Source: Branchiostoma floridae
Taxonomy: Eukaryota > Chordata > Leptocardii > Amphioxiformes > Branchiostomatidae
Length of the DNA: 64,000 bases
Direction of reading: 5' to 3'
NCBI RefSeq assembly: GCF_000003815.2
Contig: NC_049986.1
Span: forward strand, 21,773,923-21,837,922
The position numbers were made by a program, and so were the translations under genes. The notes beneath the pieces were generated by a model. That model was not told the DNA's origin. It saw only the letters and a program-made list of their open reading frames with translations, and ran no database searches. Shown one piece after another: positions 31,691 to 41,643 of this stretch (its first letter is position 1; every line of letters starts with the position of its first letter).

Positions 31691-32483
31691 GACCCCGTTC
31701 ACACTCAAAAAAATGAAGCGGCTTCAACGTCGAAGCCGCTTGATCCGGATCGTTTTCTTGAGTGTGAACGCTCCAAGCGGCTTGGATTTACACCGATCCG
31801 GCTCGTTTACAATCCTTCCCCGCGAGGTAGTTTGAGACACTTGCGAACAAGCCGCTTGTCTCGAATCGCGAGTGTGAACGCAACGCGGGATAGATTCTAT
31901 GCAAATTTCCGATTTGCCCCTGGTGGAGGTCGTACATCTGGGTACGCGGGTCCATAGGTCGCGAAACGTAGCGCGGGAAACGAAACCCTCACAAGGCTAC
32001 GCCACGCCAGACAGTGTGCTCGATTTTTTCTAATACGAATAGTGATGTCTTCCAAGAAAAGAACGGCGCCGAGTCAAGGAAAATGGAATCATGAACAAGC
32101 AAAGGCCCTGATCGGGTTGTGGGGCCAGGAAGAGACACAGAGTAAACTAGGCAAAATGCACCGAAAGCGGGACATCTTTGAGGAAATCTCGAGCGGCTTG
32201 ATGGAGATCGGTTTTGAGAAGACCGCCGAACAATGCAAAACGAAAGTGAAGAACCTGAAGTCAAGGTACAGGACGGTGCTGGATCATAATAACAAGAGTG
32301 GAAATGACCCGATGTCTATGCGATATGCTAGAGAAACACTGGGCGGATCGCAATCGGCTTGCATTGTGGGCGGTCAATCGGATTGTCTGTAATGAGTGTG
32401 AACGTAATTTTTTTGAAGCGGCTTGCACGTTGAAGCGGCTTCGACGTTGAAGCCGCTTCATTTTTTTGAGTGTGAACGGGGTC
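31691..32483. mobile_element. Harbinger-like element carrying only a Myb/SANT gene
   Basis: The 793-bp element has terminal inverted repeats GACCCCGTTCACACTC and GAGTGTGAACGGGGTC. The empty site is seen in SD1 copy a (TTTATATAGTCAGTGACTGG near 15620). Flanking triplets are ATA and TTA, an imperfect 3-bp duplication. The subterminal parts contain repeated GAAGCGGCTT / AAGCCGCTTC hairpins. It encodes a Myb/SANT-like protein but no DDE transposase, so it is non-autonomous. PIF/Harbinger assignment rests on the Myb gene, 3-bp target and TIR style. Confidence 0.7.
32045..32392 (+). CDS. Myb/SANT-like (trihelix) DNA-binding protein of Harbinger-like element
   Basis: The product is 115 residues. 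It starts MSSKKRTAPSQGKWNHEQ, with the three tryptophan/aromatic-type helices WNHEQAKALIGLW, KRDIFEEISSGLMEIG and TAEQCKTKVKNLKSRYR, which is the Myb/SANT-like trihelix pattern seen in the second protein of PIF/Harbinger elements. In that family this protein helps bring the transposase to the nucleus and DNA ends. No transposase partner is present in the window. The frame is intact, which suggests a fairly recent insertion or constraint. It could also be a domesticated gene, but its place between TIRs argues against this. Confidence 0.7.
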   Translation: MSSKKRTAPSQGKWNHEQAKALIGLWGQEETQSKLGKMHRKRDIFEEISSGLMEIGFEKTAEQCKTKVKNLKSRYRTVLDHNNKSGNDPMSMRYARETLGGSQSACIVGGQSDCL

Positions 32484-32625
32484 TTAGTCAGTGACTGGGC
32501 GAGTAAAGTCGGTTTGGTAGGTTATGCTTGATTTTGAAACAACAGGAAATTGACTGTTACATTTGTTGATTTGCTTAGGGAGTGATCAGACCACATGCAT
32601 AGAATTGAGAGTATTTGTGGGTATC

Positions 32626-33095
32626 TGAGAAAACCTGTTATATGCTTCTTGTACTGATTATCATAGGGAAAAGTAGACTCAAAGATAAAGATAACAACAC
32701 ATCATTTTGTGTCTTCTTTTATTGATGAAAATGATAGATGAAAAGTTAACAAAGCTCCATAAACTTAACACACGATGGATACGAGCAATAATTCTGAACA
32801 TAGATTGTACGACCAAGATGAAGACGTGACCGTCATCACACTATGAACACAAACAACACCCAGGAAAATAGTCTTGTCAAATATAAGGGCCAGGTATGAA
32901 CTACGGAAACGTCACTGATAGTGATAGATAATAAAGACAATAAAGTGACATTATGTGCAATAGTTTATTTGCGAAAGTGATATGCGGAAAGTATACGACA
33001 GTGCACTAGGTAAGCAAAAAATGAGTAGGGAGTCCGATAATTTTTTAGCTAGCTACTCGCAACAACTAATTCCATGCGGTAGGGATCTAAAAGTA
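32626..33095 (-). other. 3' ends of two ZF units
   Basis: It holds the SD1 copy of the ZF5 3' element (ATCAATAAAAGAAGACAC near 32710-32725, without its gene) and a second poly(A) signal, AATAAA on minus at 32969-32964 (GCAAATAAACTATTGCAC), which is the likely 3' end for the ZF10 / ZF9-relic transcript. Confidence 0.5.
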
Positions 33096-33763
33096 ATTAT
33101 TACTAACAGTAAGGTCCCGGGATCTAATAAACCTACAGTGATTACTGCTATAACAGTAAAGTACCAGGATCTAACAAACCTACAGCGATTACGACTAAGA
33201 GTAAGGTACCGGGATCTAATAAACCTACAGTGATTACGACTAAGAGTAAGGTACCGGGATCTAATAAACATACAGTGATTACGACTAAGAGTAAGGTACC
33301 AGGATCTAATAAACCTACAGCGATTACGACTAAGAGTAAGGTACCGGGATCTAATAAACCTACAGTGATTACGACTAAGAGTAAGGTACCAGGATCTAAT
33401 AAACCTACAGTGATTACGACTAAGAGTAAGGTACCAGGATCTAATAAACCTACAGCGATTACGACTAAGAGTAAGGTACCGGGATCTAATAAACATACAG
33501 TGATTACGACTAAGAGTAAGGTACCAGGATCTAATAAACCTACAGCGATTACTACTAACAGTAAGGTACCGGGATCTAATAAACCTACAGTGATTACGAC
33601 TAAGAGTAAGGTCCCGGGATCTAATAAACCTACAGTGATTACGACTAAGAGTAAGGTACCGGGATCTAATAAACCTACAGTGATTACGACTAAGAGTAAG
33701 GTCCCGGGATCTAATAAACCTACAGTGATTACGACTAAGAGTAAGGTACCGGGAATATGCAAA
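33096..33763 (-). repeat. 45-bp minisatellite, about 15 copies, in a ZF 3' UTR
   Basis: The unit begins GGTACCGGGATCTAATAAACC and continues TACAGTGATTACGACTAAGAGTAA; it is repeated head-to-tail with few differences (ACCGGG/ACCAGG/CCCGGG, CCTACAG/CATACAG). Since 45 is a multiple of three, long open frames appear on both strands (for example KSKVPGSNKPTVITT repeats), but these are by-products. A single-copy ancestor is visible in SD2 3' UTRs (TACAGTGATTACTACTAACAGC at 37328 and the ZF13 copy at 44882), so the array arose by expansion inside a 3' UTR. Confidence 0.9.
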
Positions 33764-34274
33764 AGTTCTGAAACGTTCAAATGAGAGCCGTGCCCATTTT
33801 GTCGTGTTTGCAATGCCTAACGTTACAAGTCGCATTTTTCAAAGGGTAAGTGAGCTGCTGTTAGGCTATCTGTATCACATGTGGCATAGAATTATACATT
33901 CTCTATACGGAAAATTTAATGGGAACTGCACTTGGCTACATGGTGCATCGTTATGATTCTAACAAGTTTGAATGTGTAAATAGGCAAAAATTGTGACACA
34001 TGAAAATAGGAGTTCCTTATATAAACAAAAATTTCGACGTCATGGGTCATCTTAAAATTAGAGTTATTGATGATCGCACCTTGTCTACTGATACAATGTA
34101 GAATGTACGAACCCCACGTGCACGGTGACCGCCACATACACACACCTATCCCGAGAGCATCTGTAGATAACCGAGATATGTACCTAACATCTTACGTATT
34201 TTATACCACCATCTGATCAGAAGGAAATCTCATTACTCAGCCACAAACATCTACTGTCTATTTTACACATGCTG
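33764..34274 (-). other. 3' UTR of ZF9 relic
   Basis: It matches the 3' UTR of ZF11 (TGTTTGCAATGCCTAACGTTAC; CTATCTGTATCACAT). The UTR of the relic is preserved better than its fingers. Nothing else is recognised. Confidence 0.5.
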
Positions 34275-34561
34275 AAGTGCAGTGTGAGTCTGTATACATG
34301 TATTTCTCTTCAGATTGGACAACTGAATAAATTGCCAGCTGCACTCCTCACACTTGTTCTTCTCACATTCTCACCCTTACACGTTTCTTTAACAGCGTGA
34401 GTGTGCATGTGTCTCTTTAGATGTGATAGTTGAGTGAACTGCTTGCTGCACGCCTCGCACATGTACGGTTTTTCACCAGTGTGAGTCCGCATGTGTTTCC
34501 TTACACTAGACAGATAACTAAACTGCTTGTCGCACACAGCTATACGGTTTCTCATTGACAT
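34275..34561 (-). pseudogene. ZF9 relic: three degraded fingers
   Basis: Minus-strand frames give a finger lacking its first Cys (RNRIAVCDKQFSYLSSVRKHMRTH), an intact finger ([23 protein letters not shown]), then after a frameshift CEECSWQFIQLSNLKRN. There is no leader, start or promoter. Sequence on both sides matches ZF 3' UTRs, so this is the C-terminal stump of a unit lying between ZF10 and its poly(A) signal. Confidence 0.7.
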
Positions 34562-35041
34562 TCAACTACACATTCTCTAAACTGAAAGGTTGAATAGCAA
34601 GTGCACTTAACTACATGATATGAGGTTGAAATCCTTACATATTTGTATCATAATATCGGTGGAAAATGTGGAAATACATGAAAATGAAATAAAAGTTCCC
34701 TATATATAGTAACTAATATGTCGACGTCGGTGATCCTCTAAGTATCAAACTTATTACTGAGCACACCTACTAAAGCAACGTACAAGAACTAATCGACATC
34801 CTGTGCATCCTGAGAGCAGCTCCAGATGGCAGTGTGATGATACTGGACATATTCCCATCCAGTCCCATTTATACCGCCTTTTACAGATCAGAAGTATTTA
34901 TCATTGCTCAGCAACAAACTTCTGCTACTTCTGTTTTTTTCACATGCGGATGATGCGGTCATTAACAGAGTGTTTCTGCATACATATATATGTCTCTTTA
35001 GATTCGACAACTAAATATACTGTTAGTGTCTGCTGCACTCC

Positions 35042-35869
35042 TTACACTTTTTCACCAGTGTGAGTCCGCATATGGCTCTTAAGATGTGATAGCTGAGTAA
35101 AATGCTTGCTGCACGCCTCGCACTTGTAAGGTTTTTCACCAGTGTGAGTTCGCATGTGAGTCTTTAGAGCTGACAGCGTAGTGAACTGCTTGTTGCACTC
35201 CTCACAACTGTACGGTTTCTCCCCAGTGTGAGTGCGCATGTGCCTCTTCAGAGTACCCAGCTGACAGAACTGCTTGCTGCATGCCTCGCACTTATACGGT
35301 TTTTCACCTGTGTGAGTCCGCATGTGACTTTTCAGACTGGACTGCTGAATGAATTGACGACTGCATTCCGCACACTTGTACGGTTTTTCACCAGTGTGGG
35401 TCCTCACGTGTCTTTTCAGATGAGTCGACAGACTGAAGCCTTTGTTGCAATGCTCACACATGTACGGTTTTTCACCGGTGTGAGTTCGAATATGCATCTT
35501 CAGCTCGCTCGAACTACTGAAATGCCTGCTGCACTCCACACATCGGAAAGGCCTCTCACCCGTGTGAATCCGCGTGTGTCTCCTTAGATCACCTAGCCGA
35601 CTGAAATGTTGATTGCATTCCTCACAACTGTATGGTCTCTCACCCGTGTGAGTCCGAATGTGTTTCTTCAGATTTGAAAGTTGACTAAACGATTGCCCGC
35701 ATTCATCGCATTGATATGGTCTCTCACCAGTGTGAGTTCGCAGGTGTCGATCGAGCTTACTTTTGCAGAGAAACTCTTTGTCGCAATAGCTGCACTTGTG
35801 GGTACGGTTAGTATCCTGTCCATCCTCTCCCTCCTCTTGTTTCAGATAAGATCCGATCCAAGTCGCCAT
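35042..35869 (-). CDS. ZF10: C2H2 zinc-finger protein, 9 fingers (SD2a)
   Basis: The protein is 275 residues: leader [24 protein letters not shown], nine intact fingers and tail THTGEKV. The finger 1 helix is CKSKLDR. The start is the conserved methionine after GCAG|GATC (exon from 35888). Compared with ZF12 I see seven differences, among them SYL/SHL in the leader, RPFRC/RPYRC before finger 4, SLKSH/SLISH in finger 6 and QLSHLKS/QLPHLKS in finger 9 (helix position 2, Ser/Pro). Presumed DNA-binding; target unknown. The ZF9 relic lies in its 3' region. Confidence 0.87.
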   Translation of the reverse strand: MATWIGSYLKQEEGEDGQDTNRTHKCSYCDKEFLCKSKLDRHLRTHTGERPYQCDECGQSFSQLSNLKKHIRTHTGERPYSCEECNQHFSRLGDLRRHTRIHTGERPFRCVECSRHFSSSSELKMHIRTHTGEKPYMCEHCNKGFSLSTHLKRHVRTHTGEKPYKCAECSRQFIQQSSLKSHMRTHTGEKPYKCEACSKQFCQLGTLKRHMRTHTGEKPYSCEECNKQFTTLSALKTHMRTHTGEKPYKCEACSKHFTQLSHLKSHMRTHTGEKV

Positions 35870-35888
35870 GTCGGTCAAACTCCAGATC

Positions 35889-36611
35889 CTGCAAGAAATG
35901 TGATAGAAAAAACGACTTATTAACACGACGGAACAAGATAAAGGTTTTAAAATTCTAGCTTGTCCAATAAAAACATGCCTGAAATAAGCATAAATGTTGG
36001 TCAATCTTGAGATCCTGCAAATAATTGTGAGAAAAAACAAGATAAAGGAATAATGAAAAAGAGATTACCTGTGTAGCAAATATAGAAACCAAATTTTAAC
36101 CGTGTGATGATATGATGACTATGTTCTTCCATCGTGCCAAAGAACGTGACATATCACACAAATACATTGCATGAACGAAGAAAAAACTTGTCGTCTAGTA
36201 ATACAGTAATACACATGAGTAGTTGTCTGCGAAATGGGTGTGTTTTACCTCTAACGGAGTTTTCCGGTGCAGACTACAACTACAACAATGCCCTATCGCT
36301 AGCTGAGCAGGAAGAAAAAGAACGGACCAGAAGCGAAGCTCGTTTATTGAGCAGGAAAATTTACAGAACTTTTGTTAATTCGTCTTATTTGTCGAAATGC
36401 TTTTTGACGCGCAGGTTGATTCAATACTGGGAAAATACACACAGTTGACAGGATCGTGCTGTCCATGTGTATGCAATGTTCTCTGATAATCAAATGCCTG
36501 CCATGCTCAGGGTAAGCGCAAGTATGGTGGTATTTATCTTTACTCTTAAGCTACAAAATCAGTTAACGCTTCCCTTTTATTCTATACAATCAAGTCGTGG
36601 TCAATACTTAC
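35889..36611 (-). other. ZF10 intron with duplicated acceptor
   Basis: A 723-bp intron. Near 36000-36020 (minus strand) there is a second acceptor-like run, TTATTTGCAG|GATCTCAAG, followed by TTGACCAAC, a copy of the exon-2 start in which the ATG is mutated (ACATTTATG). This is a local duplication of the exon boundary, shared with ZF12 (43555-43590), so it predates SD2. Confidence 0.6.
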
Positions 36612-36850
36612 CGAATTCCGCTGTGTTGGTACGATGTTTTCACGGCGATATAGGTCCTCACGACGATACAGGTCTTCACGGCTCAGGCTCGGTACTGACT
36701 GAATCAGAGAAGTAAAGACAGGTTTATATAGCGACTGAGTGGGTGGATAAAACCGGTTAGGTTGGTTATACTTGATTATGAAACAAACGGATACAGACTA
36801 GTTCATGCGCTGATTTGCATAAGGAGAGATCGGACATCATGCAAAGACCA
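36612..36850 (-). promoter_or_regulatory. ZF10 promoter cassette and first exon (short class)
   Basis: The first exon ends at 36612 (TTCG|GTAAGTAT) and contains two copies of a GTGAAGACCTGTATCG / GTGAGGACCTATATCG type segment. TATATAAA is at 36730-36723, then AACCGGTTTTATCC and octamer ATGCAAAT at 36820-36813. No CCAAT, YY1-like or ETS-like block is found upstream. Confidence 0.7.
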
Positions 36851-37184
36851 ACTTGGTAGATAAACATTTTTTTGGTGGCCAACTCATCACTTGGCATGTT
36901 TTTCTGTCCATAGTGGGAATAATTATTGCGATAGAGATCTAGTGCGTAATGCGCTTTTACTCGAATTAATAAGTCGTTAGAAAGCAAGACCAACAGCTTG
37001 TGTCTTCAGGTGATTTATTGAGGTACAATCTTTCTCACACACCCTCATGCTTTCAAGATTGCAAAACAGAAGAAAGGAACTTTGCTTAGAGGGAAATCAG
37101 GCAACATCATTTGAAAAAGAAGAGTAAATTCGCTAACTACCATATTTAAGGAGAAAGACAAGAAAACGCAATTACGTGCAACTG
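36851..37184 (-). other. Spacer with extra 3' element
   Basis: It contains a second CTCAATAAATCACC signal (AATAAA on minus 37019-37014), 170 bp beyond the ZF11 signal, and traces of a cassette (CACACCCTCATGC). This suggests another lost unit between ZF10 and ZF11. Confidence 0.4.
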
Positions 37185-37190
37185 TTTATT
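37185..37190 (-). terminator. ZF11 poly(A) signal
   Basis: AATAAA on minus in CATCAATAAACAGTTGCACG. The ZF11 3' UTR (37191-37970) holds the single-copy ancestor of the 45-bp repeat near 37328. Confidence 0.7.
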
Positions 37191-37970
37191 GATGAAAGTG
37201 AGATGCGAAAAGATGACAAATCTCATGTATATTACAGTACACGAGGAAGACACACAAAACGTTGGGACATGTTAGTTCATTTGTATCTAGATTGTTTGCT
37301 ACAACTAATTCTGTTCGCTAATGAGTCTACAGTGATTACTACTAACAGCAAAGTATCCATAATATGCAAAACTTCTGAAACAGTTAAAAAGAGTCGTGTC
37401 CATGTCTTCGTGTTTGCAATGCCTAACGTTACGAATCCTTCTTGTCAAAGGCTACGAGAACTATTGTTAGACTATCTGTATCACATTCAATTATACATTC
37501 CCTATACTGCAAATTGAATAAAAAATACACCTAGTTACATAATACAGCCTTGCCATATTTAACAATTTTGTAGCGGAGTGACAACAGGTAAGAGAGGTGT
37601 TACATTAAAGTGAAAGAAAACAACATACTTACTTATAGAAAATTACATATAGATGTCAGTCGTCATCTAAGTATTATTATTCTACTAATGCAATGTACAA
37701 GAAATAATGTGCATCCTGAGAGTACAAGAAGAAATAAACCTCTTGTGCATCCAGAGAGCAACAGTATAGTAACACATACTGGACATATTCCAATTCATCC
37801 CCTTATTTATGCCACCTTTCACATCAGAAGTTAGTCGCATTACTCACCAACACACTACTGCTACTTCTGCTTATTTCACATGTCATGTGGTCATAACAGT
37901 GATTCTGCATACATGTATAGGTCTCTTCAGATTCGACAACTAAATATGCTGTAAGTGTCTGCTGCACTGC

Positions 37971-38798
37971 TCACACTTTTTCACCAGTGTGAGTCCGCAT
38001 ATGGCTCTTAAGATGTGGCAGCTGAGTAAAATGCTTGCTGCACGCCTCGCATTTGTAAGGTTTTTCACCGGTGTGAGTCCGTATGTGTGCCTTTAGAGTA
38101 GACAGCTCATTGAACTGCTTGTTGCACTCCTCACACATGTACGGCTTTTCACCAGTGTGAGTCCGCATGTGTTTCTTCAGACTTCCCAGGTGACTGAACT
38201 GCTTGCTGCATTCCTCACATCTGTACGGTTTCTCACCTGTGTGAGTCCGCATGTGTTTTTTCAGGGTACCAAGTTCACGGAACTGCTTGTAGCATGTCTC
38301 ACATTTGTACGGTTTCTCACCTGTGTGAGTCCGCAAGTGACACTTTAGATATGACAACGTAGTGAATTGTTTGCTGCACTCCTCACATCTGTACAGATTT
38401 TTCCCAGTGTGAGTACGCACGTGAGCCATCAGATGACCTAACTGACTGAAGCCTTTGTTGCAATGTTCACACTTGTACGGTTTTTCACCGGTGTGAGTCC
38501 GCAGATGTACCTTCAGAGCACTCAACCTACTGAACTGCCTGCTGCACTCCTGACATCGGTGCGGTTTCTCACCAGTGTGAGTTCTCATGTGGCAGTTCAG
38601 ATTAGATACATGACTAAACCGTTTCCCGCATTCATTACATTGGTATGGTCTCTCACCAGTGTGGGTTCGCAGGTGTTCATTGAGGTTACTTTTGAAGAGA
38701 AACTCCTTGTCGCAGTGGCTGCACTTGTGGGTACGGGGAGAATCCTGTCCATCCTCTCCCTCTCCTTGTGACAGACGAGATTCGGCTCCAGTCGCCAT
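37971..38798 (-). CDS. ZF11: C2H2 zinc-finger protein, 9 fingers (SD2a)
   Basis: The protein is 275 residues: leader [24 protein letters not shown], nine intact fingers and tail THTGEKV. The linker before finger 5 is [10 protein letters not shown], lacking Glu-Lys-Pro. Finger 5 has helix TTLSYLKC; in the SD2 partner ZF13 it is TTLSNLKC, a change at helix position 3, one of the main base-contacting residues. Exon 2 starts at 38817 after TATACAG. Its intron is the longest in the window (1.9 kb) and was enlarged by an RTE fragment. Presumed DNA-binding; target unknown. Confidence 0.87.
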   Translation of the reverse strand: MATGAESRLSQGEGEDGQDSPRTHKCSHCDKEFLFKSNLNEHLRTHTGERPYQCNECGKRFSHVSNLNCHMRTHTGEKPHRCQECSRQFSRLSALKVHLRTHTGEKPYKCEHCNKGFSQLGHLMAHVRTHTGKNLYRCEECSKQFTTLSYLKCHLRTHTGEKPYKCETCYKQFRELGTLKKHMRTHTGEKPYRCEECSKQFSHLGSLKKHMRTHTGEKPYMCEECNKQFNELSTLKAHIRTHTGEKPYKCEACSKHFTQLPHLKSHMRTHTGEKV

Positions 38799-38946
38799 GT
38801 TGGTCAAACCCCTGATCCTGTATATATTATGAGAAAAACTAATTAGCACAACAGTTTTAAAATTAAAAGAAATACCATGCCATTGCGTATATATGTATAT
38901 GTATAACGAATATATGTATATCATTTGACATCTGACTTTTCGTAAT

Positions 38947-39234
38947 CATCATCATCATCATCATAGTCCTTTGCGTCCTAACGGACGATCTGTTCAGCGC
39001 CGATGAGCTCGTCTATGAGCAACCAGGCCAGCTCAGCAGGTCTCACAGCAGAAATCAGTGGATTGACATGGTTCAACCTCCTTTTTCTCCAGGACATTTT
39101 CCAGTTCTTTAGAGCCTTTGTGGAGTGTGTGCCTCCAGGAAGCACGATCCTGGGCAAGTTTCTCCCAGTCAGCACTGATGTCAAACTGTCTCAGGTCACG
39201 CCTGCATACGTCGACGAAGCGATAATAAACGATA
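38947..39234 (-). mobile_element. RTE-like non-LTR fragment with 10-bp target duplication
   Basis: The 288-bp insert has TTTTCGTAAT on both sides (38937-38946 and 39235-39244) and is absent from SD2 copy b, which reads TTTTCGTAATAAAGC. On the minus strand it encodes CRRDLRQFDISADWEKLAQD and RASWRHTLHKG, the C-terminal motif (DRxxWR) of RTE-type or similar endonuclease/reverse-transcriptase proteins, and ends in an (ATG)n tail. It is 5'-truncated and non-functional. Confidence 0.8.
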
Positions 39235-39342
39235 TTTTCGTAATAAAGCATAATAATCCAGCTACTTGAACAAAATCTGCTATTGCGACCTACTGCTCCT
39301 TGTGGGTATTTAGTTCAAAAATTACTTATAAGATTGATTGAA

Positions 39343-39425
39343 AGACCTTTATTGTACATTCATGCCTCGACGGGCTAGGTACAGATCACTGATAACAGAC
39401 ATAACAGACATATGCAGGGACAACA
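39343..39425 (-). mobile_element. CR1-like 3' tail (also at about 46565)
   Basis: Minus strand: CTGTACCTAGCCCGTCGAGG, then GCATGAATGTACAATAAAGG and a CAATCAATC tail, the typical 3' end of lancelet CR1-like elements. Present in both SD2 copies, so older than the duplication. Confidence 0.5.
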
Positions 39426-40717
39426 ATATACAATTTAGCTAATTGAAGGTACTAAGCTAACAGGATTGTCGACATCTTCTCGCTTCTTTGTACAGGTGTA
39501 TAAGATGATAATTGAAAAATATAACTTATAAACACATATATTTATCACACAGCAATAAGTAACTAGTTGGAGGTGTTGCGTAGCGGCAGGGCAGGTTTAG
39601 GATGTGCTCAATTTGATTACAAAAGGGAGTTACGGATTAGACACCCCGATTTGCATAGGGAGAGATCAGACAAAATCTTTCAGGGTCAGGACAATACATG
39701 TAGCCTACAAGTCACATGGAAAAGGTAATCTAGTAAGTAGAACGTATTATAAGTAATCATATTCATTGGCAAAAGAAGAAAAAAAAGCTGTACAAGATAG
39801 GACATATGCATAAACGGTTTAAAATGACGATGGGGGAAACGCCAAGTAAACAGAAATGTGGACCTTAGGATAGTTCCTTGAGGGAAGACCGCAAATAATA
39901 TAGCACTATACAGGCATATAGCTGTGCATGATTTGATGTGCTGATAATTGAAAACGAACATTTCATTTGTTCAGCATAAGCAAAAATCTTATCATACTAC
40001 ATGTATAAACCTCTGACTTGTATTGATCAGATCTGCTTTAACATAACGGACTGATTTGGCAAGCTACGGTATGAATGGGGCCATACCGTTAGGAAAGGAC
40101 GGTACATCAACACATCCCCCCCACCCTGTACTGTACGCGCACAATACCCTCGCCGGGGCCCCAACCCACAGCCTATTGAAATAGTTCCAGATATTTGAAT
40201 TCCATTCAGTAATGTAAGCAGGGAACGAGCGGTACATCCGCACAGCACACACATTTGACTGCTCAGGACACACGATAAAGCGTAGCCGAAATAACGGCAT
40301 CAATGGAGAACTATTAAAGTGTTTAAAACTACGCGTTTTTCTACTACTTCCATCTGCGACCACAGTCACTAAAAGAGAACAATCATGCCGTCCGGGCTCT
40401 GCATTATTTGCTTGGGTCGAACAATAGGTTTCGAGTCAAAGGGTCAGAAACTGCATAACGCTCTTCTCCCATGGGGCGGTGTGTGCGCCAAACAAAAGCG
40501 ACATGCTCAATACTCTCGGACAGAAAATCATTCTCCAATATAACAAACTTTGAAAACCTTTTTTCCCTATGTGTCCCAGTTTTTGTCAGAGTCTGACGTA
40601 ACTGTTCTTGTTACTTTGTTGCACGTAGATAGAATATTAGGCGACATGCCCAAGTCTTAGTCCGATGGATAAAGACAGGAGACCAATGAGGAAACCTTAA
40701 CCATGCTCAGTACTTAC

Positions 40718-41110
40718 CGAGATACGCTGATGCTCCAAACTACTACGCGATGTCTTCGCGTCGACACAGATCCTCACGGCTTCAGAGTAGATACTAACAG
40801 AGTGGCTAGTATATAGTGACTGGATAGCGGGTAAAACCGGTTCGGCAGGTTGTACTTGGCAGCGAAACAAATGGAAGTACAATGGTTTTACATGTGCTGA
40901 TTTGCATGAGGGGAAACCAGACAACATGAGACAAAGGTCTTAACAGTGTTTGAGGATAGTTGTTGAGCCAATAAAGCGTTGAATCCTCTTCAAAAACGTG
41001 CCAGATGAAGAGGAATGATCAAGTCCGTCCCCCGTTGAAACTGGCCGGCAAGCTTAGTGAAGGGTCAGTATTTCCGGTGGTGGTAGGTCAAAGTTTACAT
41101 ACCTGATTAC
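40718..41110 (-). promoter_or_regulatory. ZF11 promoter cassette and first exon
   Basis: The first exon ends at 40718 (CTCG|GTAAGTAC). The TATA slot is TATATACT (about 40815-40809), AACCGGTT is at 40835-40842, octamer ATGCAAAT at 40907-40900, an exact CCAAT (ATTGG on the coding strand) at 40968-40972, TTCCGG at 41072-41077 and AGGTCA follows. The YY1-like site is degenerate (CTGGCCGGC). Long class. Confidence 0.72.
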
Positions 41111-41637
41111 CCTCATTGAAACTAAAATTGACGACTATAGCATAGCGACAAAGGTGAGGTTTGCACTTTGGGGCCAGCTAACGCATTTTCTGTCTATTTG
41201 GACAATTTCTACCATTTTTCCAGTGTTATGTGAAGCCTGGTAGCGGCTAGTGACATGTGACAAGATTCTACAAGGGCACTTGGCAAACAAGATGATAAAC
41301 GACAATAACGAAACTTGATTGCGGAAATTTTACAAATCTCTAGCAGCCCACATGCAGCTTAAACTAAGTCTAAACGCTGACCATTCTTGTATATCTACAG
41401 CGACGTACATAAAGTGACAATCAGCACTCCAGTAACTTATACAGATAGAGCCCAATCGTTTACTGTGCTATAGAACACAGACTAGACGCCTTTACGTGAA
41501 ACAAACGGCGTTGTGTTCACATGAAATTTACTGTCGCTATTGTCCGAACTTTCCACATTGAACATCTACTTTGTCAAGGTTTTGTGAGGAGGAAAAAGAT
41601 AACATACATGAAAGACGACAACGCATTCGCATTTTAG
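41111..41637 (-). other. Spacer upstream of ZF11 cassette
   Basis: It matches 48320-48855, 52175-52700 and 61600-62200, so this flank is copied with the long-class cassette. AT-rich; no gene seen. Confidence 0.45.
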
Positions 41638-41643
41638 TTTATT
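41638..41643 (-). terminator. ZF12 poly(A) signal
   Basis: AATAAA on minus in CTCAATAAACTAAAATGCG, with TTGTCGTCTTTC downstream. It serves ZF12, whose coding exon starts in SD2 copy b, so the SD2 breakpoint lies in this 3' UTR. Confidence 0.65.

Larger units (their letters stand above)
31600..32625 (-). promoter_or_regulatory. Gene-less promoter cassette split by a transposon
   Basis: SD1 copy of the relic at 15525-15745. The parts are 31600-31690 (first-exon signature to TTTATATA) and 32484-32625 (AGTCAGTGACTGGGC to GATTTGCTTAGG). A 793-bp Harbinger-like element is inserted at the TATA box. No coding exon is attached. Confidence 0.6.
25199..32900 (+). repeat. Segmental duplication SD1, copy b
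   Basis: Matches 9588-16088. The shared parts are 25199-25872 and 29177-32900, with a Harbinger-like insertion at 31691-32483 and a shortened segment near 32840. Copy b contains ZF8. The right end falls just past the copied ZF5 3' end, but ZF5 itself is not in copy b. Confidence 0.8.
38818..40717 (-). other. ZF11 intron
   Basis: A 1.9-kb intron. It holds the RTE fragment (38947-39234), a CR1-like tail (39343-39425), an ATTTGCAT octamer at about 39650 without a cassette, and the 34-bp segment (40553-40586) inverted relative to ZF13. No host gene is seen. Confidence 0.65.

Noticed and set aside
33096-33763. Direct-repeat array considered as CRISPR
   Set aside because: Repeats are contiguous with no unique spacers, and the context is an animal gene cluster.
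33053-33835. Long repetitive open frames on both strands (VPGSNKPTVITTK and LLLVVITVGLLDP types)
   Set aside because: They are by-products of a 45-bp minisatellite whose period is divisible by three; all frames stay open. No start, splice or homology evidence.
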